The notes under the pieces are model-generated. The model saw nothing but the letters and a program-made list of their open reading frames with translations. It ran no database searches and was not told the origin of the DNA. This document shows positions 41,764 through 50,747 of a DNA stretch of 64,000 nucleotides, piece by piece (the first letter of the stretch is position 1; each line of letters begins with the position of its first letter). A program made the translations under genes and the position numbers. Source of the DNA: Alphaproteobacteria bacterium (GTDB lineage Bacteria > Pseudomonadota > Alphaproteobacteria > CACIAM-22H2); assembly GCA_016793165.1 (NCBI GenBank), contig JAEULA010000109.1:35981-99980 (forward strand). The letters are read 5' to 3'.

Positions 41764-42900
41764 ATGTCCTATCCTGATGTGGACAGAAAACTGCAAGCCG
41801 AGCCCTGCCCGGCTACCCCGAACCCGCAACTGACGGAACGTCGGCGGCACGAGCGCGAGCAGCTAATCGAGCAAGTCCGCCGCCTGGAGCGCGGCCTCGG
41901 CCGTCCAACCGGCGCAGTGCCGGCATCGCCGCGGACCGCTTCATCCCGAACGACCCGTGTGACATCCCCGCTCCCGCTCCCGCAGCAGGCCGGTTCCCGG
42001 AGCCCCGAGGCCAAGCACACTGTTCCCGCAACGGCGCGGCCGCCCGTCGCCAGCGACAAACGGGTCCAGACCCTGGGCCTGCCTGGCGTTGATCCGCTGC
42101 TCGGCGGCGGCCTGGCGACGGGCTGTGTCCACGAGATCACCGGCCCACCCGACGATACCGCCGCCTTCGGCTTCGCGGCCGTCATCCTGGCCCGCTTCGC
42201 CCGCCGCGGCCCCGTGATCTGGATCACGCCGCGACGGGCGGCGCTCTATGCGCCCGGCCTCTGCAGCCTCGGGCTCGCGCCCGACCAGCTGCTGATCATC
42301 GAGGCGCCGGCGCGGGCGGCACGGCTCTGGGCGCTCGCCGAGGCGCTGCGCGCACCGGGGATCGTGGCGGCCCTGGCCGAGGTGGATGCCGTCGATTTCG
42401 CCCTGAGCCGCCGCCTGCAACTCGCCGCCCGCACGACCGGCGCGAGCGCGCTGATTCTCGACGAAGGCCCCTTGCGTCGCCAGGCGAGCGCGGCGCGGAC
42501 CCGCTGGCGCATCGCCGCCGCCCGCAGCCGGCCGGCCGCCTCGAGCATGTCGCGCATCGGGCCGGGGCCGCCGCGTTGGCACCTCGATCTGCTGCGCGGC
42601 CCGGCGGCGGTGACCGGAAACTGGACCATCGAGTGCACGACCGAGGGATTCCGCCATGTCGATCCCCACGACGCCCGCGTCGCGCCCCCCTCCCACACCG
42701 ATCCAAGGCGACTTGCTGGAGACGACACCGCCGTCATCCACGCGATCGCGGATGCCGGCCGCGGCATCCCGGGATCCGACCGCGAGCCAGCCACCGATGC
42801 GGCATGCCGCGGCGGACCGGCGCTTCCTGTCGCTTTGGTTCCCGCATCTGCCGACCGATCGCCTTCGGCGGGCGCCACACCTCGCAGCCAGGTCGCCTGA
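41764..42900 (+). CDS. imuA: ImuA, translesion-synthesis accessory protein
   Basis: The 378-residue SulA/RecA-like protein works with ImuB and DnaE2 in error-prone repair. The core (about 95-290) contains LPGVDPLLGGGLATGCVHEIT, a degenerate nucleotide-binding region, then GPVIWITPRRAALYAPGL and ALAEVDAVDFALSRRLQLAA. The first 95 residues are low-complexity and charged. The last roughly 80 residues lie in DNA that also encodes the imuB N-terminus in another frame, and look unconserved. The ATG at 41764 was preferred over a TTG upstream; its ribosome site is weak. The gene is SOS-controlled through the LexA box about 280 bases upstream. Confidence 0.85.
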   Translation: MSYPDVDRKLQAEPCPATPNPQLTERRRHEREQLIEQVRRLERGLGRPTGAVPASPRTASSRTTRVTSPLPLPQQAGSRSPEAKHTVPATARPPVASDKRVQTLGLPGVDPLLGGGLATGCVHEITGPPDDTAAFGFAAVILARFARRGPVIWITPRRAALYAPGLCSLGLAPDQLLIIEAPARAARLWALAEALRAPGIVAALAEVDAVDFALSRRLQLAARTTGASALILDEGPLRRQASAARTRWRIAAARSRPAASSMSRIGPGPPRWHLDLLRGPAAVTGNWTIECTTEGFRHVDPHDARVAPPSHTDPRRLAGDDTAVIHAIADAGRGIPGSDREPATDAACRGGPALPVALVPASADRSPSAGATPRSQVA

Positions 42901-44569
42901 TTCGAGACCACCGGCGCGGCCTGCCGCGATGGCCGCCGACCATCTGCCGATGGTGGTCGTCGACAGCGGGCACGCCGCCACGCGGATCGTCGCCGTCGAT
43001 CGCCTGGCCGAACAGGCCGGACTCGTACCCGGCCTGTCGCTGGCGGATGCGCGGGCGCGCCACCCGGCCCTCGATGCCCGGCGCGTCGATCGCGCCGCCG
43101 ATGCCCGGCTGCTCGCCCGGGTCGCGCGCTGGGCGAACCGCTACACGCCGCATGTCGCGCCGGACGGCGAGGACGGTCTGCTGCTCGACATCACCGGCAG
43201 TGCGCATCTTTTCGGCGGCGAGAGCGCCCTGCGCCGCGACATGCGCACGCGCCTCGCGGCCATGGGCATGACCGCCCGCATCGGCATCGCCGGCACGACG
43301 CTGGCCGCCTGGGCGGCCGCGCGGTTCATCGCCGACACCGCATGCGCCACGCCCGCGGCGCGCGACGCGCACGCGCCCGATCCGACGATCGTCGCCGCCG
43401 GCCGGGAGCGCCAGGCGCTCGACGGGCTGCCGCCCGCGGCCTTGCGCCTGACTGCGGCGACGCTCGAGCGGCTCGATCGCCTGGGCCTGCGCCGGATCGG
43501 CGACCTGCACGACCTGCCGCGCCGCGGCCTTGCGGCGCGCTTCGGCGACGAGGTGAACGCGCGGCTCGACCAGCTGCTCGGTCGCCGCGCGACGCCGATC
43601 TCGCCTCTCGCCCCCGCGCCGCTGTGGCGCACCCAGCTGGCCTTCGCCGAGCCGATCTCGACGCCGGAGGACATCGCCCGCGTCGTCGCGCATCTGCTCG
43701 ACCAGCTCTGCGCGCAGCTCGTCCAGGCCGAGCTCGGCGCCCGCCGCCTCGAGCTGGAATGCCGCCGCGTCGACGGCCGGATCGAGGGCTGCGCCATCGC
43801 CACCGCCGCGCCGGCGCGCGATCCCGCGCGCCTCGCGACGCTCTTCGCCGAGCGCCTTGCGACGATCGACCCGGGCTTCGGCATCGAGACGGCCACGATG
43901 ATCGCGAGCGTCGTCGAGCCCTTCGTGCCCGCGCAGTTCGCCTTCACGCAGGAAGCGCGCCATGCCGCGGACTCCTTCGGTCCGCCCGCGGCGATCGATC
44001 TCGCGCCCTTCATCGACCAGATCGTCAATCGGCTCGGACCGGATGCCATCGCGCAGGTGGAGATCGTGCCGCGGCATGTGCCGGAACTCGCCCAGCGGTC
44101 GCGCCCCGCCACGGCCATGCTCGGCATCGGCGCGCCGCTCCCGGCGCAACGCTCCGTCGCGTCCTCCCCGTCTCGCCAGGCTGCGCGCGACGACCCCGCC
44201 GAGGCGTCGAGCCGCGCCGCCGCCTGGCGCAATCCCTGGAACGACGCGCCGACGCGCCCCTTGCGGCTGCTCGTCGACCCCGAGCCGGTCGAGGTCACCG
44301 CCAGCGTGCCGGACGGACCACCGCTGCTGTTTCGCTGGCGGCGTCGCATCCATCGCGTGCGGCACGCCGAAGGTCCCGAGCGCATCGCCCCGGAGTGGTG
44401 GCTCGCCTTCGAGACGCGTCGCCGCGACGGGCCCCGCGCCGCGGTGCGCACGCGCGACTACTACCGCGTCGAGGACGAGGACGGCCGGCGCTTCTGGCTG
44501 TTCCGCGACGGGTTGTGGAACGGCGACGCCACTCGGCCGCGCTGGTACCTGCATGGCCTCTTCGCCTGA
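42656..44569 (+). CDS. imuB: ImuB, Y-family polymerase-like protein
   Basis: The 637-residue catalytically dead Y-family polymerase relative acts as the hub linking DnaE2 to the beta clamp. The family start RRFLSLWFPHLPTDRLRR is at about 55-72, preceded by a Pro/Ser-rich tail. The start at 42656 has a GAGGGA ribosome site seven bases away; an internal ATG at 42797 would remove the tail. The palm-like region LLDITGSAHLFGGE lacks the paired Asp-Glu catalytic acids of active polymerases. A helix-hairpin part (LGLRRIGDLHDLPRRGL) and a little-finger-like domain follow. The end, PRWYLHGLFA, is typical. It overlaps imuA by 245 bases and dnaE2 by 17. Confidence 0.9.
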   Translation: MSIPTTPASRPPPTPIQGDLLETTPPSSTRSRMPAAASRDPTASQPPMRHAAADRRFLSLWFPHLPTDRLRRAPHLAARSPDSRPPARPAAMAADHLPMVVVDSGHAATRIVAVDRLAEQAGLVPGLSLADARARHPALDARRVDRAADARLLARVARWANRYTPHVAPDGEDGLLLDITGSAHLFGGESALRRDMRTRLAAMGMTARIGIAGTTLAAWAAARFIADTACATPAARDAHAPDPTIVAAGRERQALDGLPPAALRLTAATLERLDRLGLRRIGDLHDLPRRGLAARFGDEVNARLDQLLGRRATPISPLAPAPLWRTQLAFAEPISTPEDIARVVAHLLDQLCAQLVQAELGARRLELECRRVDGRIEGCAIATAAPARDPARLATLFAERLATIDPGFGIETATMIASVVEPFVPAQFAFTQEARHAADSFGPPAAIDLAPFIDQIVNRLGPDAIAQVEIVPRHVPELAQRSRPATAMLGIGAPLPAQRSVASSPSRQAARDDPAEASSRAAAWRNPWNDAPTRPLRLLVDPEPVEVTASVPDGPPLLFRWRRRIHRVRHAEGPERIAPEWWLAFETRRRDGPRAAVRTRDYYRVEDEDGRRFWLFRDGLWNGDATRPRWYLHGLFA

Positions 44570-47500
44570 CCCCCGCCCCGCCGGACCGACGGGATACGCC
44601 GAGCTGCAGGTCACCTCGAATGCGAGCTTCCTGCGCGGCGCCTCGCATCCGCGCGAGCTCGTCGACCGCGCCAAGACGCTCGGCCTCGCAGCGATCGCGA
44701 TCACCGATCGCAACAGCTTCGCCGGGATCGTGCGCGCCCATGTCGCCGCGGCCGAGGCCGGCCTGCGGTTGGTTCCCGGCGTGCGGCTGGATCTCGAGGA
44801 CGCGCCGTCGCTGCTGTGCTGGCCGCGCAGTCGCGCGGCCTATGGCCGGCTGTCGCGCCTGCTGTCGACCGGCCAGCGCCGAGCCGGCAAGGGCGGATGC
44901 CGCCTGACGCTCGCCGATGCGCTCGACGGCCTCGCCGGCACCGTCGTCGCGCTCGTGGCGCCCGATCGCCCGATGCCGGCGCTCCGCGCCGTGCTCGACC
45001 GGCTGCGAGAGGTCGCCGGTCGCGACCTGCATCTCGCCGTCCATCATCTCCATCGCGGCGACGATGCCGTGCGCCTCGAAGCCTGCGCGGCGATCGCCGC
45101 GCAGGCCCGCACGCCGCTGCTCGCCACCAACGACGTGCATTATCACGAGCCCGATCGCCGGCCGCTCCAGGACGTTCTGACCTGCATCCGCGAGCGCTGC
45201 ACGATCGACACCGCCGGACAGCGCCTGTTCGCGCATGCCGAGCGTCATCTCAAGGCGCCCGGCGAGATGGCGCGGCTCTTCTCGCGCCACCCCGCCGCGG
45301 TCGAGTCGAGCCTCGCGATCGTCGAGCGCTGCGACTTTTCGCTCGAGGCGTTGCGTTACGAGTATCCCGACGAGCCCGTGCCGGCGGGGACGACGCCGCA
45401 GGAGCATCTTGCGGCCCTCGCCTGGGACGGCGCGCGCCGCCACTGGCCCGACGGCGTGCCGGGCAAGGTCCGCGCGCAGATCGACCACGAGCTCGCGCTG
45501 ATCGGCCAGCTCGGCTACGCGCCCTACTTCCTCACCGTGCACGACATCGTCGCGTTCGCGCGGTCGCGCGGCATCCTCTGCCAGGGGCGCGGCTCGGCCG
45601 CCAACTCGGCGGTCTGCTACGCGATCGGCATCACCGCCGTCGATCCGACGCGGATGGACATGCTGTTCGAGCGCTTCATCTCGGCGGCGCGCGACGAGCC
45701 GCCCGACATCGACGTCGACTTCGAGCACGAGCGGCGCGAGGAGGTGATCCAGTACATCTACGCCAAGTACGGCCGCGAGCGCGCCGGCCTCGCCGCCACC
45801 ACGATCTGCTACCGGCCGAAGAGCGCGATCCGCGACGTCGGCAAGGCGCTCGGCCTTTCCCTCGATCTCGTCGGCAACCTCGCCGACGCGGTCTGGGGCT
45901 GGGGACGCGACGGCTTCGATCCGGCGCATTTCCGCGAGGCCGGCGTCGATCCCGACAGCCCGCGCGTCGCGCTCGCGCTGCGCCTCGCGCGCGATCTCGT
46001 CGGCTTCCCGCGCCATCTGTCGCAGCATGTCGGCGGCTTCGTGATCACCAAGGGCCGGCTCGACGAGGTCGTGCCGATCGCCAACGCGGCGATGGCGGAT
46101 CGCACGGTGATCGAATGGGACAAGGACGATCTCGACGCGCTCGGCATCCTCAAGATCGACGTGCTCGCGCTCGGCATGCTGACCTGCATCCGCAAGGCCC
46201 TCGACCTGATCGCCGCCGCCGGCGGGCCGCGGCACACGCTCGCCTCGGTGCCCCGCGAGGACAAGGCGGTCTACGAGATGCTGAGCCGCGCGGACTCGCT
46301 CGGCGTCTTCCAGGTCGAGAGCCGCGCGCAGATGAGCATGCTGCCGCGCCTCAAGCCGGCCTGCTTCTACGACCTCGTGATCGAGGTCGCGATCGTGCGG
46401 CCCGGGCCGATACAGGGCGACATGGTGCATCCCTATCTGCGCCGGCGCGAAGGCCGCGAGGCCGTCGAGTTCCCCTCCGAGGCGCTGCGCGCGGTGCTCG
46501 GCAAGACGCTCGGCGTGCCGCTGTTCCAGGAGCAGGCGATGAAGATCGCGATCGTCGCCGCAGGATTCACGCCGGAGGACGCCGACCGGCTGCGCCGCGC
46601 CATGGCGACGTTCCGCCATGTCGGGACGATCCACAAATTCGCCGAGAAGTTCGTCGGCGGCATGCTCGCGCGCGGCTACACGCGCGACTTCGCGGAGCGC
46701 TGTTTCCGCCAGATCGAGGGCTTCGGCACCTACGGCTTCCCGGAGAGCCATGCCGCGAGCTTCGCCCTGCTCGTCTACGTCTCGGCCTGGATCAAGCGCC
46801 ACCATCCCGCCGCCTTCGCCGCGGCGCTGATCAACAGCCAGCCGATGGGCTTCTATGCGCCGGCGCAGATCGTGCGCGACGCCCGCGAGCACGACGTCGA
46901 GATCCGCCCGCCCGACGTCAACGCCAGCGACTGGGACTGCACGCTGGAGCCGACGGATGCGCGGACGGGTGCCGCGCTCGCGCTGCGCCTCGGCTTCCGC
47001 CAGCTCAAGGGCGCGAAGGCGGAGGACATCGCCCGGATCGTCGCCGGTCGCGGCGCCGGCTATCGCGATCTCGCCGAGCTCCGGCGCCGGGCCGGGGTCG
47101 GCGACGCGACGCTGGCGCTGCTCGCAGCCGCGGACGCCTTCGGCTCGCTGCGCCTCGGCCGCCGCGACGCGCTCTGGCGCAGCCTCGGCCTCGACGCCGA
47201 GCATCCGGAACTGAGCGATGCGCCGCTCTTCGCTCGCCTGCCGGCCGCATCGCCGGCGCAGCCGGACCTGCCCGCCGCCAGCCTCGGCGAGTCCGTGGCC
47301 GACGACTACGCGACGTTGCAGCTCTCGCTGCGCGCCCATCCCGTCGCCCTCGTTCGGGCGAACCTGCCGGCTCGGCCGGCGATCCTGCCGGCCGCCCGCC
47401 TGCTGGACTGCGCCGACGGCGCGATCGTCGCCGTCGCCGGCCTGGTCCTGGTCCGTCAGCAGCCCGGAACCGCCAGCGGCGTGATCTTCATGACCCTCGA

Positions 47501-47828
47501 GGACGAGAGCGGCATCGCCAATCTGATCGTCTGGCCGCAGGTCTTCGCCCGCTTCCGCGCCATCGTCCTCGGCGGCAGGCTGGTCGCCGCCCGCGGCCGC
47601 CTGCAGCGGCAGGGCGAACCTCCGCACACAGTCATTCATGTTGTTGTTCAATCTTTTACGGATCAGAGCGATCTTCTTTCCGCGCTGCGTTCCGGGGCCT
47701 CGATGCCGACCCTCCTGCCGCCTCTGGCGCGGGCAGACGAGGTGCGGCATGCCCCCCGCGAGCAGCGCCCCGGTGCCACCTCCCTGCCGGATTGGGTCCG
47801 CTCCCTTCCCAGCCGCGATTTTCACTGA
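44553..47828 (+). CDS. dnaE2: Error-prone DNA polymerase DnaE2 (ImuC)
   Basis: The 1091-residue C-family polymerase catalyses SOS mutagenic lesion bypass. The PHP domain opens with YAELQVTSNASFLRGASHP (about 14-32). Catalytic acids are in DEPPDIDVDFEHERREE (Asp385, 387, 389), after GRGSAANSAVCYAIGIT. Finger and thumb blocks include HLSQHVGGFVITKGRLDEVV, GVFQVESRAQMSMLPRLKP and the ESHAASFALLVYVSAW helix. The C-terminal OB fold (about 965-1040) contains GVIFMTLEDESGIANLIVWP. The tail ends LPSRDFH, as in DnaE2. The ATG overlaps the imuB end by 17 bases, so the cassette is probably translationally coupled. Confidence 0.95.
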   Translation: MASSPDPRPAGPTGYAELQVTSNASFLRGASHPRELVDRAKTLGLAAIAITDRNSFAGIVRAHVAAAEAGLRLVPGVRLDLEDAPSLLCWPRSRAAYGRLSRLLSTGQRRAGKGGCRLTLADALDGLAGTVVALVAPDRPMPALRAVLDRLREVAGRDLHLAVHHLHRGDDAVRLEACAAIAAQARTPLLATNDVHYHEPDRRPLQDVLTCIRERCTIDTAGQRLFAHAERHLKAPGEMARLFSRHPAAVESSLAIVERCDFSLEALRYEYPDEPVPAGTTPQEHLAALAWDGARRHWPDGVPGKVRAQIDHELALIGQLGYAPYFLTVHDIVAFARSRGILCQGRGSAANSAVCYAIGITAVDPTRMDMLFERFISAARDEPPDIDVDFEHERREEVIQYIYAKYGRERAGLAATTICYRPKSAIRDVGKALGLSLDLVGNLADAVWGWGRDGFDPAHFREAGVDPDSPRVALALRLARDLVGFPRHLSQHVGGFVITKGRLDEVVPIANAAMADRTVIEWDKDDLDALGILKIDVLALGMLTCIRKALDLIAAAGGPRHTLASVPREDKAVYEMLSRADSLGVFQVESRAQMSMLPRLKPACFYDLVIEVAIVRPGPIQGDMVHPYLRRREGREAVEFPSEALRAVLGKTLGVPLFQEQAMKIAIVAAGFTPEDADRLRRAMATFRHVGTIHKFAEKFVGGMLARGYTRDFAERCFRQIEGFGTYGFPESHAASFALLVYVSAWIKRHHPAAFAAALINSQPMGFYAPAQIVRDAREHDVEIRPPDVNASDWDCTLEPTDARTGAALALRLGFRQLKGAKAEDIARIVAGRGAGYRDLAELRRRAGVGDATLALLAAADAFGSLRLGRRDALWRSLGLDAEHPELSDAPLFARLPAASPAQPDLPAASLGESVADDYATLQLSLRAHPVALVRANLPARPAILPAARLLDCADGAIVAVAGLVLVRQQPGTASGVIFMTLEDESGIANLIVWPQVFARFRAIVLGGRLVAARGRLQRQGEPPHTVIHVVVQSFTDQSDLLSALRSGASMPTLLPPLARADEVRHAPREQRPGATSLPDWVRSLPSRDFH

Positions 47829-48109
47829 CCTCAAGCCGCAAATTCCACCGACCGCCGACCACAGCTCGCCACAACACCTGATGCAACAATGCAACACTGC
47901 GTTATCGATGCCGCGTCGCGCTGTAGCCAACCGGCGGCGAAATGGTAAAAGTCGTTGTGATCGCTGCGAGTCCTCGCGCCACGCAACCGGACCGATCAGG
48001 TTCGGAGCCCCGCCGGGCGGCTCGCCACCGACTTCGAACTACTTCGTTCACCCAAGACAATTTCGACATTTCTTCCGAACGCCCACAACCAGAAGCAAGG
48101 AATCAGAAG
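47829..48109 (+). other. Leader/intergenic region between dnaE2 and the OmpA-like gene
   Basis: About 280 bases, less GC-rich than coding DNA. No terminator for the imu operon was recognised. A GAAGCAAGG-like ribosome region precedes the OmpA-like ATG. The promoter is probably here, but no convincing -10/-35 pair could be assigned. Confidence 0.5.
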
Positions 48110-49162
48110 ATGCGCTCTCGCTCTGCACTCCTCGCCGCGACACTGCTCACGGCCGTGTCGGGCCCGGCCTTCGCCCAAGGCTATCAGCATCCCAAGGGGT
48201 TCTATGTCGGTGCCGCCCTCGGCGGGAACTTCCTGACGGATTCCGATCTGACGAATTCCGGGTCGAGCATCAATAACCAGGCCGAGTACAAGATCGGTCC
48301 GGCTGGTGCTCTCTCGCTCGGCTGGGCGTTCGGCAACGGCCTGCGCACCGAGATCGAAGGCGCGATCCGCCACAACAACGTCGACAAGGTCTCCGGCACC
48401 GGCGCGTCCGGCGGCGACGGCGACATGCAGGCCTACAGCCTGATGCTGAACCTGCTGTACGACATCAACACCGGCACGCCGTTCACGCCGTATATCGGCG
48501 CCGGCATCGGCTGGGCATACCTGAACGCCAACGACATCAAGACGCTGAACGGCACCCGCACGGTCGACGACAGCGACAACCGCTTCGCCTACCAGGGCAT
48601 GATCGGCGTCGCCTACAGCCTGTCGCCGCAGTGGAAGCTCTCGCTCGACTACCGCTACTTCGCGACCCTCGACCCGAGCTTCGACGCCAAGAACACGACC
48701 AACACGGTCAAGGTCGACAGCGACTACAACTCGCACGCGGTCATGCTCGGCCTGCGCTACCACTTCTGGACCCCGGCCGCGGCTCCGGCCCCGGCGACCC
48801 CGGCGGCCCCGCCGGCGGCCCGCGCCGACATTCAGCGCTCGTTCCTGGTGTTCTTCGACTTCAACAAGTCGGATATCACCGCCGAGGCCGCGCGCGTGAT
48901 CCAGCAGGCCGCCGATCACGCCAAGCGTGGCGGCGTCTCGCGCATCATCGTCACGGGCCACACCGACACGTCGGGCTCGCCGCAGTACAACCAGCGCCTC
49001 TCCGAGCGTCGCGCGGCGAATGTCCGCGAGGCTCTCGTGCGCCAGGGCCTGGCCGCGAACTCGATCTCGACCGTCGGCAAGGGCGAGAGCGATCCGCTGG
49101 TCAAGACGGGCGACGGCGTGCGCGAGCCGCAGAACCGTCGCGCGGAGATCGTCCTCCAGTAA
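48110..49162 (+). CDS. OmpA-family outer-membrane protein
   Basis: The 350-residue protein has a Sec signal (RSALLAATLLTAVSGPAFAQ). An eight-strand beta-barrel domain (about 28-225) follows, with FYVGAALGGNF, TPYIGAGIGWAYL and LSLDYRYFATLD. A Pro/Ala-rich hinge (AAAPAPATPAAPPAA) leads to the peptidoglycan-binding OmpA domain (about 245-350) with FFDFNKSDITAEAARVI and VTGHTDTSGSPQYNQRLSERR. It stabilises the envelope by tying the outer membrane to murein. A strong terminator lies about 35 bases after the stop, consistent with a highly expressed single gene. Confidence 0.93.
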   Translation: MRSRSALLAATLLTAVSGPAFAQGYQHPKGFYVGAALGGNFLTDSDLTNSGSSINNQAEYKIGPAGALSLGWAFGNGLRTEIEGAIRHNNVDKVSGTGASGGDGDMQAYSLMLNLLYDINTGTPFTPYIGAGIGWAYLNANDIKTLNGTRTVDDSDNRFAYQGMIGVAYSLSPQWKLSLDYRYFATLDPSFDAKNTTNTVKVDSDYNSHAVMLGLRYHFWTPAAAPAPATPAAPPAARADIQRSFLVFFDFNKSDITAEAARVIQQAADHAKRGGVSRIIVTGHTDTSGSPQYNQRLSERRAANVREALVRQGLAANSISTVGKGESDPLVKTGDGVREPQNRRAEIVLQ

Positions 49163-49196
49163 GGAGGACGTCTTCGCCCTGGTTGAAGGGCAAGAC

Positions 49197-49229
49197 AAAG
49201 GGCGCGGATCGAAGGATCCGCGCCCTTTT
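49197..49229 (+). terminator. Intrinsic terminator after the OmpA-like gene
   Basis: A perfect 14-bp stem (49197-49210 with 49215-49228), GAAG loop, and a TTTT run (49226-49229) with further Ts shortly after. It is among the best terminators in the window. Confidence 0.92.
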
Positions 49230-49328
49230 CATTTTGCCGTCGACCCGCCGGAGCCCTGGTCGCATCGCGCCGCCTCGAATCGGCGACCGCTCAGCCCGCC
49301 CGCCAGGCCCCGCTGCGCGCCGTCTCGG

Positions 49329-49856
49329 CTACTTCTTCGCCGCGGGCTTCGGCTTCGCCGGCTCGCCGCAATTCGGCACTCCCAGCGCCCGCCCCTCGGC
49401 GCGCTCTGCTGCGAAGCTCGGCAGGTCCTTGGGCGTCACGCTGGCAGCCTTCTCGAACAGGGGGCCCTGCTGATCGCAGAACGCTCCCTGCCCGACCATG
49501 CTCGCCCGCGAATAGTCGTTGGCCAGCGAGGTGACATAGCGGTCCATCTGCGTCTGGCCGCCGCCGCCGTAGCTGCGCTTGAAGTGCGACTGGAAGACCT
49601 CGGAATAGGTCTTGAGACCGCTGCGGTGGGTCTCGACGAAACTTCCGTACTGCCGCGAGAAATCGTGCTTCGACATCCCGCGACACGTCAGCGTCGCGAC
49701 CATCAGCTCGGTCTGCAGCATCCGCACATGGAATGCCGTCTTTTCCGACGGGGTCAGGCAGCGCGAAGCGGCATAGGCCGCGCCGACGTCGCCGCCGGTG
49801 AGCGCGAGGGTGACAGTGAGGGCCAGGGCCGGCCGCAGGATCGACGATCGAATCAT
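49329..49856 (-). CDS. Secreted four-cysteine protein of unknown function
   Basis: A 175-residue protein with a Sec signal (RPALALTVTLALTGGDVGAAYA, then AS). The mature part contains four cysteines (SRCLTP, TLTCRGM, AFCDQQG, PNCGEP), which may form two disulfides. A helical stretch of about 110 residues (TELMVATLTC to FEKAASVTPKDL) lies between, and a Lys/Pro/Ala tail ends it. I do not recognise the family. It is monocistronic, lying between the OmpA-like terminator and the divergent Nudix gene. Confidence 0.75.
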   Translation of the reverse strand: MIRSSILRPALALTVTLALTGGDVGAAYAASRCLTPSEKTAFHVRMLQTELMVATLTCRGMSKHDFSRQYGSFVETHRSGLKTYSEVFQSHFKRSYGGGGQTQMDRYVTSLANDYSRASMVGQGAFCDQQGPLFEKAASVTPKDLPSFAAERAEGRALGVPNCGEPAKPKPAAKK

Positions 49857-50088
49857 GGTTGCCTTATACCTTGCGGGCGAGGGCGCAACCAGATCCGGCC
49901 GCCCGCGGACGGACATCGGCTGCCCGGACCTTCGCGCACCCTTTCGCGACAACCGGCGAGGGCGTGGACATCGCCGGCCCCGAGCCAGGGCACCGGCCTT
50001 CGGATGCCCGGGACGCCGCAATCTCGCCATAGTCGTCCCCCGAATCGCCCGTCCTCACGCTGCCCAGCCGCTGGAGCCTCCCTCGATC

Positions 50089-50685
50089 ATGACCTCCGAA
50101 CTCGAGATCCTCGACCGGACCCGCCTCGCGGCCGGCTTCCTCAAAGTGGATCGCTTCACGCTCCGCCACCGCCTCCATGCCGGCGGGATGAGCGCGCCGT
50201 TGAGCCGCGAAGTGCTTCGTCGCGGGCCGGCCGCGGCCGTCCTGCTCTACGACCCCGCGCACGACGCCGTGACGCTCGTCGAGCAGTTCCGCATCGGCCC
50301 GCATATCGCCGGGCTCCCGGCCTGGGTCCTGGAGGTCGTCGCCGGCCTCGTCGAGCCGGGCGAATCCCCCATCGATGTCGCCCGTCGCGAGGCGCGCGAA
50401 GAGGCCGGCGCCGAGATCTCGGCGATCGCGCCGCTGCTGCGCTTCACGGCAAGCCCGGGGTGTTCCGACGAGACGATCGACCTCTTCATCGCGCGCGTCG
50501 ACAGCACCGCCCTATCCGGCATCCACGGACTGGCGGACGAGGGAGAGGACATCCGCGTCGTCGTGATGCCGCGAGCCGAGGCCTACGCGGCCTGCGGCGA
50601 CGGCCGCATCGCGAACGCGATCACGCTGGTCGCAATCCAGTGGCTCGAGCTCAACCGCGATCGACTCCCGGCCCTGTGGTCGTGA
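50089..50685 (+). CDS. Nudix hydrolase (ADP-ribose pyrophosphatase-like)
   Basis: The 198-residue protein has a complete Nudix box, GLVEPGESPIDVARREAREEAGAEI recorded as GLVEPGESPIDVA and RREAREEAGAEI (about 85-109), with the Mg-binding glutamates. The N-terminal strand region and PGCSDETIDLFIARVD with a late Pro-Gly turn match ADP-ribose pyrophosphatases (NudF type), which hydrolyse ADP-ribose to AMP and ribose 5-phosphate. The exact nucleotide cannot be proved from sequence. It is followed by the sseA gene 62 bases later. Confidence 0.87.
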   Translation: MTSELEILDRTRLAAGFLKVDRFTLRHRLHAGGMSAPLSREVLRRGPAAAVLLYDPAHDAVTLVEQFRIGPHIAGLPAWVLEVVAGLVEPGESPIDVARREAREEAGAEISAIAPLLRFTASPGCSDETIDLFIARVDSTALSGIHGLADEGEDIRVVVMPRAEAYAACGDGRIANAITLVAIQWLELNRDRLPALWS

Positions 50686-50747
50686 CGACCGCTTGAGCGG
50701 CCGCATCGCGGACCCTAGGCTCGCTGCGGATTTCATCGGAGTTCGTC

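Noticed and set aside
41588..41833. 81-codon open frame in the imu leader overlapping the imuA start
   Set aside because: It starts with GTG without a ribosome site and shows no motif; a shorter ATG form (41654) is possible, so it is mentioned only in the leader entry.
44295..47930. A 1211-codon open frame antisense to imuB/dnaE2
   Set aside because: It mirrors the strong G/C third-position bias of the sense genes, is Arg/Ala/Asp-rich without domains, and covers well-identified genes.
48034..48053. GAAC...GTTC pair upstream of the OmpA-like gene as a second LexA box
   Set aside because: The spacing is six bases and the half-sites are inverted, unlike the GAAC-N7-GAAC direct repeat.
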